Positions 7,058 through 13,397 of a stretch of DNA of 21,605 nt are shown here, piece after piece; position 1 is the first letter of the stretch, and every line of letters begins with the position of its first letter. The notes under the pieces are model-generated. The model was given only the letters and a program-made list of their open reading frames with translations, searched no databases and was not told the DNA's origin. The position numbers were made by a program, and so were the translations under genes. Origin of the DNA: Anaerolineaceae bacterium UBA1363 (GTDB taxonomy: Bacteria; Chloroflexota; Anaerolineae; Anaerolineales; Anaerolineaceae); contig DBRR01000007.1 in NCBI GenBank assembly GCA_002306055.1, positions 9,360 through 30,964 of the forward strand. The letters run 5' to 3'.

Positions 7058-7983
7058 GGGATCTGGATGACTATCTGAGAATTAGCAATTGCCGCGCTGA
7101 GCCAGTCCTGGAGGGCTTTGGTCTGCAGGGCAATGCGGGCGTCGGTAGTTAGGGGGTGGGCCGATTCGTGCGCCTGCACCTCGATGATGTGGTAGCCAAT
7201 CTCGGATTGGATGATCTCCGAGCGAGCGCCGACTTCAAGGCTGAAAGCAGCCGCTTCGACTTCCGGGTAGAGCAGGTAACCGCGCGGGAACCAACCCAGT
7301 TCGCCGCCAGATTCGGGGCTGTACTCCCAGGCCAACGCGCCGAAATCCGTGCCACTGGCAAGGCTTGTCAGCGCGCGCTGCGCGCCTTCGGGGGTGAGGG
7401 CGAAAATCTGCTGTGCCCGCACCTGTTCGACCGCGTCGGGGATGGTGGCTGAGATCTGATCGCGCTGCCAGGCGGCTTCTGAGGCGAGCGTGAGTGCCAT
7501 GCGGAACTCTGCGTCGTCGTAGTGATTGTTGGTCAGCCAGTCCTCGAAAGCCTGCTGTGAACCCAAGCCGGCGATCAGTCCGTCAATCTTTGCCTGGAGG
7601 TCTGCCTCACTCAGAGCATAGCCATTCTTGTGGGCTTCCTGCGCCAGCAACTGTTGTTCGATCAGGTAATTAATGACAGTCTGGCTGATTTCAACATCCC
7701 CTGGTTTGACCGCTTTATCAGCCAGCGAATCGCGGTAGCGCCAGACTTCATTGTTGAAGTAACTCAGCGGGATGGGTTCGCCATTGACCAGCGCTGCGGC
7801 TGGAATTGAGGTGAGAGTAGGTTCCTGGGTGGCAGTGGCTGTGCTGGCGATTGCTGTTGGGATGCTGACCTCAGGAGTAGGGTTGACAGGCGGGATCTGA
7901 GTCCTTTCACAGCCGGTGGACAAAAGAAGCGCTGTGGCTATTACCACCAGCGCGAGAAAGGTTACAGGTTTTCGCAGAAACAT
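7054..7983 (-). CDS. PpiC/SurA-like peptidyl-prolyl isomerase lipoprotein
   Basis: 309-residue envelope foldase candidate of the PrsA/SurA type. Signal peptide 1-24 ends in a lipobox-like STGC with C25 as the lipidation site. A Thr/Pro-rich spacer runs to about 60. A SurA_N-like helical region follows (ALVNGEPIPLSYFNNEV, 65-80, to about 175). The parvulin domain covers about 186-270, with QQIFALTPEGA, YSPESGGELGWFPRG and EVGARSEIIQSEIGYHIIEV. The family signature GxLGW is present. It is first in a two-gene operon, with a TATAAT 6 nt before its ATG. The partner could be a client or accessory envelope protein. Confidence 0.88.
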   Translation of the reverse strand: MFLRKPVTFLALVVIATALLLSTGCERTQIPPVNPTPEVSIPTAIASTATATQEPTLTSIPAAALVNGEPIPLSYFNNEVWRYRDSLADKAVKPGDVEISQTVINYLIEQQLLAQEAHKNGYALSEADLQAKIDGLIAGLGSQQAFEDWLTNNHYDDAEFRMALTLASEAAWQRDQISATIPDAVEQVRAQQIFALTPEGAQRALTSLASGTDFGALAWEYSPESGGELGWFPRGYLLYPEVEAAAFSLEVGARSEIIQSEIGYHIIEVQAHESAHPLTTDARIALQTKALQDWLSAAIANSQIVIQIP

Positions 7984-7989
7984 GGGCTT

Positions 7990-7995
7990 ATTATA
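7990..7995 (-). promoter_or_regulatory. -10 box of the PpiC-like gene, leaderless
   Basis: Minus-strand TATAAT ends 6 nt before ATG 7983, with AAGCCC between. This nearly copies the arrangement at 3161-3174 (TATAAT, ATAGCCC, ATG). No clear -35 box is seen. Confidence 0.45.
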
Positions 7996-8045
7996 CTCAT
8001 TCTTGAGGTATGCTACAGAGAAAGGTGATGCCGTCTTGTTTATAT

Positions 8046-8085
8046 GATCGTGCCGGCGTCCCCGCCGAGCACGGTATTTGACCGT
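8046..8085 (+). repeat. dispersed repeat, GATCGTGCCGGC family, copy 1
   Basis: This 40-bp stretch aligns without gaps, with several mismatches, to the reverse complement of 12841-12880. Shared parts are GATCGTGCCGGC, CCGAGCACGG and TTTGACCG. Partial copies follow at 8141-8162 (inverted), 8171-8200 and 8263-8280. Confidence 0.75.
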
Positions 8086-8140
8086 CAGGTCTCCTCAATT
8101 TTTTGTAACAAAAGATGAAGCCTATGGCTAAACGTGTGCA

Positions 8141-8200
8141 CGGTCAGAGACCGGCACAATCAAGATAAATGATCGTACCGGAGTGTACGGGGTTTGACCG
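8141..8200. repeat. dispersed repeat, GATCGTGCCGGC family, two decayed copies
   Basis: An inverted piece (ACGGTCAGAGACCGGCACAA, 8141-8160) and a forward piece (GATCGTACCGG to TTTGACCG, 8171-8200) face each other. Both resemble parts of the 40-bp unit at 8046-8085. Confidence 0.5.
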
Positions 8201-8314
8201 AGGGTCTTTAGCCAGTGCAATGGAAAAGCAGATCGCCACGCTATGCTCGAGATGACGTGATTGATCGTGCCTGTCTCCAAACAATTCCAGTAAGTTGACC
8301 ACGTGTAAATGCCC

Positions 8315-8340
8315 GGGCAGACACGAGGTCTGTCCCTACG
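8315..8340 (+). repeat. GGGCAGACACGAGG repeat, copy 1
   Basis: GGGCAGACACGAGGTCTGTC plus CCTACG forms a near-palindrome (GGGCAGAC / GTCTGTCC). It shares its first 14 bases with 8741-8754. Confidence 0.7.
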
Positions 8341-8511
8341 CCCTTAATTGCCATAGGACCATTGTAGGGAAAAGGCCTGCCTGTTCCACAACTTCTTGGT
8401 TGACGCATCCCGCAAGGGGAGGCTTTGCACTCCGTCAACCCTACGCCACAATCTTGTTAGGTCGAGCCATCGACTCTACCCCGAATGTTGAAAGCGTGGC
8501 GGTAACCCCTT

Positions 8512-8542
8512 GGTAACCACCCTCTTGAAGAACGTGGTTACC
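8512..8542. repeat. GGTAACCAC / GTGGTTACC hairpin
   Basis: A perfect 9-bp stem (8512-8520 with 8534-8542) encloses 13 nt. The GGTAACC core recurs in the palindrome at 8702-8732. Confidence 0.6.
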
Positions 8543-8652
8543 CGCCTACATGGTAAACACGGGGTTGCCTCTACCATCCGAGATGATCTGTCTGATAGAT
8601 AAAAGATAAATAATCAGCCTAAACAACATGTAAACCATCATTGTCTTGACAA

Positions 8653-8673
8653 GGGGTCTGCCCCTACCAAAAT
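8653..8673 (+). repeat. GGGCAGACACGAGG repeat, partial copy 2
   Basis: GGGGTCTGCCCCTACCAAAA plus T matches the right half of 8741-8772 (GGGTCTGCCCCGACCAAAAT) with one mismatch. The left half is missing. Confidence 0.65.
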
Positions 8674-8701
8674 CCACCTGCTTGGACTGAAACGGCTAGT
8701 T

Positions 8702-8732
8702 GTAGGGGTAACCCCCTGTGGTTACCCCCTAC
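8702..8732. repeat. GTAGGGGTAACC palindrome
   Basis: GTAGGGGTAACC (8702-8713) pairs with GGTTACCCCCTAC (8720-8732), with one bulged C and a 6-nt loop. It is placed between two GGGCAGACACGAGG repeat copies. Confidence 0.6.
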
Positions 8733-8740
8733 GGTCACTT

Positions 8741-8772
8741 GGGCAGACACGAGGGTCTGCCCCGACCAAAAT
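8741..8772 (+). repeat. GGGCAGACACGAGG repeat, copy 3, full
   Basis: GGGCAGACACGAGGGTCTGC then CCCGACCAAAAT. The outer arms GGGCAGAC and GTCTGCCC form an 8-bp stem around ACGAGG. This is the most complete copy in the window. Confidence 0.75.
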
Positions 8773-8871
8773 ACATCTATCTTTCCTAACCACACCTATT
8801 TGATCCCACTTGAATCGAAACAAATGAACCAATCCAAAGCAATTCTATGGATTTGTAGCGAAATGGTATAC

Positions 8872-8901
8872 TTGACAAAAGCGGGTTGCACCGTTTAATA
8901 T
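8872..8901 (+). promoter_or_regulatory. predicted promoter of the double-LysM gene
   Basis: A consensus -35 TTGACA (8872-8877), an 18-bp spacer and TAATAT (8896-8901) precede the gene. The transcript would start near 8908 and carry a 40-nt leader with AGGAAGG at 8931-8937. This gene therefore has a conventional ribosome binding site, unlike the leaderless ones. Confidence 0.65.
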
Positions 8902-8948
8902 GCTATAAATCGAACTTTGTTACCTGACAAAGGAAGGAATTACAGAAC

Positions 8949-9701
8949 ATGGCACAGAAAAAATCTCAGAGCTTGCTCTCTTCTTATCGAAAGAAATCAC
9001 GCAAGAACAGCAGCAAAACACTCCTGCTTGTCTTGGTGGTTATTTTGATCATCGCTGGATTGGTGATGCTGGCATTATGGGCAACTGGCAATCTCGGTGG
9101 TGGCGGACTGCAACTCTTCGCGACCGACACTCCCACCCCCACCATGACGCTGACCCCAACCCCGGTCACCCCAACCAATACCGCCACCGTCACCCCGACT
9201 ATCACCGAAACGCCGACACCCTCACTGACACCCACCCTCGACGGACCTTTTGACTATGTGGTCCAGGAAGACGATTTTTACTGCGCGCAGATCGCTGAAA
9301 AATTTGGCGCGGACCTGGATGTGTTTTTATCGATCAACCCGGATTATGTTACTGGCGGGAACTGTTACATCAAACCTGGTGACATCGTCAAGGTACCTGC
9401 CCCCTGGCAGCGGATGCCCACCTCCACTTCAGTTCCCACTGAACTTCGCCCGGGCACAGTCGTCGACTATATCGTCGAATCTGGTGCCACGCTCGATTCG
9501 GTTGCCCAGTTCTTCCGCTCCACTCCCGAACGCATTATCGCAGAAACCAATCGCTACCGCAATGCTGAAGGCATCACTCCGCTTCTGAGTGAAACGACAC
9601 CCCTATTCATCGGAGAACTGCTTAAGGTACCAGTCAACATCGCCACACCAGTGCCTTCAGCGACTGTCACGCGCACGATGACACCTTCCCCCACCCCTTG
9701 A
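8949..9701 (+). CDS. membrane-anchored double-LysM protein with Thr-Pro stalk
   Basis: 250-residue envelope protein. A basic, Ser-rich cytoplasmic N-terminus (1-23) leads into a transmembrane helix (24-45), then a Thr/Pro-rich stalk (59-98). Two LysM-like domains follow, about 102-149 (FDYVVQEDDFYCAQIAEKFG to PGDIVKVP) and about 173-228 (DYIVESGATLDSVAQFF to IGELLKVP), and a short Thr-Pro tail. C112 and C139 in the first LysM may form a disulfide. The likely role is binding surface glycan while fixed in the membrane. The topology is the reverse of the LysM protein at 3174, which has its anchor at the C-terminus. A strong terminator follows directly. Confidence 0.85.
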   Translation: MAQKKSQSLLSSYRKKSRKNSSKTLLLVLVVILIIAGLVMLALWATGNLGGGGLQLFATDTPTPTMTLTPTPVTPTNTATVTPTITETPTPSLTPTLDGPFDYVVQEDDFYCAQIAEKFGADLDVFLSINPDYVTGGNCYIKPGDIVKVPAPWQRMPTSTSVPTELRPGTVVDYIVESGATLDSVAQFFRSTPERIIAETNRYRNAEGITPLLSETTPLFIGELLKVPVNIATPVPSATVTRTMTPSPTP

Positions 9702-9715
9702 TCCTGACACACGAA

Positions 9716-9749
9716 TCAAAAACGGATGCGGCAACCGCATCCGTTTTTT
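9716..9749. terminator. bidirectional rho-independent terminator
   Basis: CGGATGCGG (9723-9731) pairs with CCGCATCCG (9735-9743) around CAA, flanked by AAAAA and TTTTTT. It works for the LysM gene and, on the minus strand, for the DUF1622 gene that ends at 9764. Confidence 0.95.
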
Positions 9750-9763
9750 GTTATTTTCAAAGG

Positions 9764-10324
9764 CTAATCTGCGTCTTCTTTCTGGCTTTTGTCTTCGGGG
9801 CTCACGATGATACCATTTCTTATGGGCACCATCTGGTAATTCTCGGAAATCTCAATATCGTATTCAAGGAAATTTGTGATCAAAACACGCAGCAGGATGA
9901 TGACAAACAGCGTCAACAACTCATTAAAACGCGGGGAGATCGTCAAACTTAAGATGTCTGCAGCCATCGCAAATTCGAGCGCAAGACTCAAGCGGTGCCC
10001 CATTCTCAAGCGAATGTTCTCGGAAGAACGGATCTGATCCAGATAATCCCTGTTAAAAAGGCGTTTCACGTAGGAGATCAGTCCATGGATAGCAGAGGTG
10101 ACAATGACAATGACCGAAGCTGCCTCACAGCCCAAAACAGCATAACCGACTACCGTTTCAACCTGCTCGCTATAGGGCATGACTGGATCTGAATAAGTGG
10201 AATCTTTGGCGATATATAAGACGATGATGACCGCAATGATCAAGATCGTCGGCAGGATAATCTTGCTCAGCGAGGTTGCTGAAGTTTCGCGAATTGAATT
10301 AGCATTGTGCATTTTTTCTGTCAT
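9764..10324 (-). CDS. DUF1622 family membrane protein
   Basis: 186-residue membrane protein of unknown function. Hydrophobic helices lie near 20-40, 58-88, 109-128 and 134-152. The block LRMGHRLSLALEFAMAADIL (106-125), followed by LLRVLITNFLEYDIE (143-157), is the DUF1622 pattern. It is longer than the roughly 110-130 residues I expect, because of an N-terminal extension with an extra helix and a charged C-terminal tail. GAGAAG lies shortly before ATG 10324. It starts 21 nt after the stop of the Gfo/Idh/MocA gene and probably shares its transcript. Confidence 0.78.
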   Translation of the reverse strand: MTEKMHNANSIRETSATSLSKIILPTILIIAVIIVLYIAKDSTYSDPVMPYSEQVETVVGYAVLGCEAASVIVIVTSAIHGLISYVKRLFNRDYLDQIRSSENIRLRMGHRLSLALEFAMAADILSLTISPRFNELLTLFVIILLRVLITNFLEYDIEISENYQMVPIRNGIIVSPEDKSQKEDAD

Positions 10325-10345
10325 AAGATCTTCTCAGAAATGTTC

Positions 10346-11383
10346 TTATTTGAGGTTTACCAGCCGCCCATTATCTGCGGCAGACTGGAACAAAGCATCG
10401 ATCACAACCATGTTGTTGATGGCGTCAGACAGTGGAAACTGAGGCACATCCTTGCTGACAACCACGTTGTAGAAGTGATCCAACATGCGTTTGTAGTCGT
10501 TTTCGGCGCGGAAATTGATGCGCTTGCTTTCCTTGCCTGCCGTGTTCAGCCAAGCCCTGGCACTCTCACCATGTGGATTGAAGGGATATTCGATGTGAAT
10601 CGTGCCCGCAGACCCAACAACACGCAGGAACTGGGAGGCTTCAGCATTGAATGAAACCATGAACTGCCCAAAAACCTGGTCGCCAAAGTCGAGTGTGGCG
10701 ACGGTTTGCAGATCCACCCCCGATTTACTCATCTGGCAGATCGCTTGCACACTGGCTGGCTCACGCCCAACCAGCAGGCGCTGGATATTGATGCAGTAAC
10801 AGCCTAAGTCGTATAAGGCTCCACCGCCGAGGTCTGGCGCGAGGCGAATATCATCTGGATTGCCAAGCATAAAGCTGAACCCGGCCTGCACAAGCCGTAC
10901 TTTGCCAATAGAACCTGAACGTATGATTTCATAGATCTTCTCAAAGCGGTCGCTGTAGCGATACATAAAACCTTCCATCAGCACAACCGAATTCTCCAGC
11001 GCAGTGCTGATCATCAGCTGGGCTTCGTCTGCGTTGAGGGCAAAAGGTTTTTCGACCAATACGTGCTTGCCGGCTTGCATCGCCTTGATTGCCCAGGGAG
11101 CATGCTCGCTATTGGGCAGTGGAATGTAAACAGCCTGGACATCGCTGTCAGAAATGAGGTCATCATAATTGCCATAGGCGCGCGGTATCTCAAACGGCTC
11201 AGCGAATTCCTGCGCGCGCGTCAGATCACGGCTGGCAACTGCGATGACCGGGGTGTGCTTCAAACTCAACAGAGCTGGAATGATTGATTTTTCTGCTATC
11301 CTGGCTGTCCCGAGGATTCCCCAATTCAATTCCGGCTTGTGAAACAAGTTGCCCCCAATGGGCTTTGATGATAAGATTTCCAT
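10346..11383 (-). CDS. Gfo/Idh/MocA family NAD(P)-dependent oxidoreductase
   Basis: 345-residue cytoplasmic dehydrogenase, probably acting on a sugar, inositol or related diol. The N-terminal Rossmann fold shows LNWGILGTARIA, then the conserved GKHVLVEKPFALN with the EKP lysine. The C-terminal domain carries GGGALYDLGCYCIN, the block holding catalytic-site residues in dihydrodiol-dehydrogenase and glucose-fructose-oxidoreductase-like members. Substrate cannot be told. The open frame extends upstream to 11494, but I chose ATG 11383. It has GAGAGG about 5 nt upstream and lies after the predicted -10 box, and the longer form would overlap the divergent gene at 11485. Confidence 0.9.
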   Translation of the reverse strand: MEILSSKPIGGNLFHKPELNWGILGTARIAEKSIIPALLSLKHTPVIAVASRDLTRAQEFAEPFEIPRAYGNYDDLISDSDVQAVYIPLPNSEHAPWAIKAMQAGKHVLVEKPFALNADEAQLMISTALENSVVLMEGFMYRYSDRFEKIYEIIRSGSIGKVRLVQAGFSFMLGNPDDIRLAPDLGGGALYDLGCYCINIQRLLVGREPASVQAICQMSKSGVDLQTVATLDFGDQVFGQFMVSFNAEASQFLRVVGSAGTIHIEYPFNPHGESARAWLNTAGKESKRINFRAENDYKRMLDHFYNVVVSKDVPQFPLSDAINNMVVIDALFQSAADNGRLVNLK

Positions 11384-11423
11384 ACGACCTCTCTTCTTCA
11401 ATTGCACGAAGATGTTTGTAAAC

Positions 11424-11429
11424 ATTATA
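11424..11429 (-). promoter_or_regulatory. -10 box of the Gfo/Idh/MocA gene
   Basis: Minus-strand TATAAT lies 40 nt before ATG 11383. It supports the downstream start because an ATG overlapping this box (11425) could not be on the transcript. Confidence 0.45.
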
Positions 11430-11484
11430 TACCGTATTCGTGCGGTTTTATAACCTGAAAGCCAATTTTTATTAAAGGAGAAAA

Positions 11485-12690
11485 ATGCCCTCACCGGAAA
11501 TAATTCAGCAACTACAGAAAAAAATCCAATCTCAACGCGAAGATATCATCCGCTTTATGCGTGAGATTTGCGCGATCCCCAGCATGGACTCCAACATCGA
11601 AGCGGTCGGCAAACGCATTGCCGCGGAAATGACATCGTTGCACTTTGACGAAGTCCGTTTCGATAAAATGGGCAACATCGTGGGGAGCATCGGCAACGGC
11701 GAAAAAGTGATCGTTTTTGACTCTCACATCGACACGGTCGGCATCGGCGACCCGCATGAATGGAAGTGGGATCCTTTTGAAGGCAAGGTGGAAGATGGCG
11801 TGCTTTATGCTCGCGGTGCTTGTGACGAGAAAGGCTCCACCCCTGGCATGGTTTATGGACTTTCTGCCGCGCGCGATTTGGGCTTGCTTGAAGGCTGGAC
11901 TGCCTGGTACTTCGGCAATATGGAAGAGTGGTGCGATGGAATAGCCCCAAACACCTTCGTGGAAGTTGACCCGAAGGTCAAACCAGACTTTGTGGTGATC
12001 GGCGAACCGACCAAGATGAACATTTACCGCGGTCACAAAGGTCGCATTGAGTTGAAAGTGACTGCCAAGGGTGTTTCGGCGCATGCCGCCAGCAACCAGA
12101 TAGGCATCAATGCCATCTACTTGCTGCTCCCTGTCATTGCAGGCATTCGTGACCTGGAACCACAACTCGGAGACGATCCTTTCCTTGGGAATGGCAAGAT
12201 CACTGTTTCGGACATGCAGGTCAAGACTCCGAGTATTAATGCGGTTCCCGATGAAGCTGTTATTTTCATCGACCGGCGCATGACTTTTGGAGAGACCAAG
12301 GAGGAGGCAATTGCGCAGGTGGAAGCCCTGATCCCGGAAGAAAGCAAGGATCGGGTCAAGGTGGAAGCCTTGTTCTATGATGTTCCCTCCTATACCGGCT
12401 TCGTTTTCCCCGTCGAAAAGTATTTCCCTGCGTGGGCGATCCCGGAGGATCACGCGCTGGTGCAGGCAGGGCTCGAAACCCGCCGCCTGATTGGGTTGGA
12501 AGATGCCCCAGCTGGCAAGTGGGCTTTCAGCACGAATGGCATCTACTGGGCAGGAAAAGCTGGCATTCCTTCCATCGGCTTCGGGCCTGGCGATGAAGTG
12601 ACCGCGCATACGGTCAATGACAGCGTCAAGTTGGATGATGTGGTCAAGGCAGCTGAGTTCTATGCGCTTATTGCAAGTCTGATCAAGTAA
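11485..12690 (+). CDS. ygeY: YgeY-like M20 family metallohydrolase
   Basis: Cytoplasmic zinc amidohydrolase of the ArgE/DapE/CPG2 (M20) family, 401 residues. The best recalled match is E. coli YgeY, named as linked to selenium metabolism, through FDSHIDTVGIG, YRGHKGRIEL, FIDRRMTFGE, YFPAWAIPEDH and FSTNG(I/V)..GIPSIGFGPG. Metal and catalytic residues are H81, D83, D114, E147/E148, E174 and H375, all present. Substrate is not established for YgeY. AAAGGAG lies 4 nt before the ATG. A terminator follows, so it is monocistronic here. The YgeW-like gene 700 bp downstream recalls the E. coli yge cluster, but no ygeX, hyuA, yqeA or selenium gene is in the window. Confidence 0.88.
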   Translation: MPSPEIIQQLQKKIQSQREDIIRFMREICAIPSMDSNIEAVGKRIAAEMTSLHFDEVRFDKMGNIVGSIGNGEKVIVFDSHIDTVGIGDPHEWKWDPFEGKVEDGVLYARGACDEKGSTPGMVYGLSAARDLGLLEGWTAWYFGNMEEWCDGIAPNTFVEVDPKVKPDFVVIGEPTKMNIYRGHKGRIELKVTAKGVSAHAASNQIGINAIYLLLPVIAGIRDLEPQLGDDPFLGNGKITVSDMQVKTPSINAVPDEAVIFIDRRMTFGETKEEAIAQVEALIPEESKDRVKVEALFYDVPSYTGFVFPVEKYFPAWAIPEDHALVQAGLETRRLIGLEDAPAGKWAFSTNGIYWAGKAGIPSIGFGPGDEVTAHTVNDSVKLDDVVKAAEFYALIASLIK

Positions 12691-12712
12691 ACATTTTTAG
12701 GAAAACCCCTTG

Positions 12713-12745
12713 AACGGATGGACTCTGTTCTATCCGTTTTGTTTT
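12713..12745 (+). terminator. rho-independent terminator of the ygeY-like gene
   Basis: AACGGAT (12713-12719) pairs with ATCCGTT (12732-12738) and is followed by TTGTTTTT. It lies 23 nt after the stop codon. Confidence 0.75.
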
Positions 12746-12840
12746 TCGTAGGCCGGACATCGGGCCCTTTGGGTATTGCGCTTCACCTGCCCCTGAGCGT
12801 AGCGAATGGGGTTCAATTCGGCTATTTTTCTGGAGACCTA

Positions 12841-12927
12841 GCGGTCAAAGGCCGTGCTCGGTCTGGAGGCCGGCACGATCGGAGGTCGGCACGATCAGAG
12901 GTCAGCGGAGGGAGCAAGCCCCCTCCG
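12841..12927. repeat. GATCGTGCCGGC family copy, 16-bp tandem and hairpin
   Basis: 12841-12880 is the reverse complement, with several mismatches, of 8046-8085. From 12865 a 16-bp unit GGAGGCCGGCACGATC repeats (12865, 12881, with a partial unit at 12897). It is followed by a CGGAGGG/CCCTCCG hairpin (12906-12912 with 12921-12927) around AGCAAGCC. The short open frame 12718-12945 runs through this and is not a gene. Confidence 0.75.
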
Positions 12928-13003
12928 TATAAAAGAACCTCGTAGGGATGGATGTTGAAAAAATAAGATCTTTTCATGTTCTCTTATGAAAAGAGATGTT
13001 TGT

Positions 13004-13194
13004 GTAGGTCAGGTTCCGCAGTTGAACCTGACATAATGAGCACGTGCTAACAAAGGTTTTGATTAAGAATCCAGTGTTTTGCTGTATTGAATTACACCAA
13101 TGGACGCAAAATCAAAGAATGATGCAGGCCGAGGTTCGTAATGTCAGGTTGAACCCCGCAGAAAGACGCGGGGCAGGATCGCAACCTGACCTAC
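13004..13194. repeat. REPIN-like element, second locus
   Basis: A forward REP (13004-13034) differs from that at 759-789 by a single base. An inverted REP (13141-13194) ends in CAACCTGACCTAC. The 106-bp spacer aligns to the 83-bp spacer of the first locus, with an insertion of about 20 bp. The loop of the inverted REP is enlarged and contains its own hairpin CCCCGC-AGAAAGAC-GCGGGG. Both outer ends have the GTAG foot. No transposase gene is nearby, so the element was probably mobilised in trans. Confidence 0.88.
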
Positions 13195-13339
13195 GCGCTC
13201 CAGTGTGTAAATCATACAATCATTTTAGAGTTTGGCATGATTTTGTTATAGAGTCTGGCTTAATCCTCACGATTTGTGTAGGAGACAGGGAAGCTGCCCT
13301 CTCAGCCCAAACAAAAAACTGTCAACATTCAATTTCTTG

Positions 13340-13368
13340 TAGTCAAAGCATAGCATGCTGAGTATAAT
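13340..13368 (+). promoter_or_regulatory. predicted promoter of the carbamoyltransferase gene
   Basis: TATAAT at 13363-13368 with a weak -35 TAGTCA (13340-13345) at 17 bp. AAGGAG (13385-13390) gives a normal ribosome binding site before ATG 13398. The stretch 13195-13339 shows nothing else. Confidence 0.5.
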
Positions 13369-13397
13369 CAAGAAAAGAATTCTCAAGGAGAGTAATA

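Larger units (their letters stand above)
7996..8871. other. gene-free, repeat-rich intergenic region
   Basis: Nearly 900 bp without a credible gene. Short open frames here, such as 8295-8516, run through palindromes and have no recognisable protein. The region holds at least three repeat types, listed separately. It separates divergent genes, so promoters lie at both edges only. Confidence 0.8.

Noticed and set aside
8295..8516. Open frame of 73 codons in the repeat-rich intergenic region
   Set aside because: It runs through palindromic repeats, has no ribosome binding site and its product resembles no protein I know.
11512..12609. 365-codon minus-strand frame opposite the ygeY-like gene
   Set aside because: Long but antisense to a gene with complete M20 metal-site motifs. 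The His/Arg-rich product has no recognisable domain.
12718..12945. Open frame of 75 codons after the ygeY-like gene
   Set aside because: It starts inside the terminator hairpin and covers the GATCGTGCCGGC repeats.
13044..13361. Open frame of 105 codons before the carbamoyltransferase gene
   Set aside because: It spans the REPIN spacer and its inverted REP, so the open frame is a by-product of the repeat.
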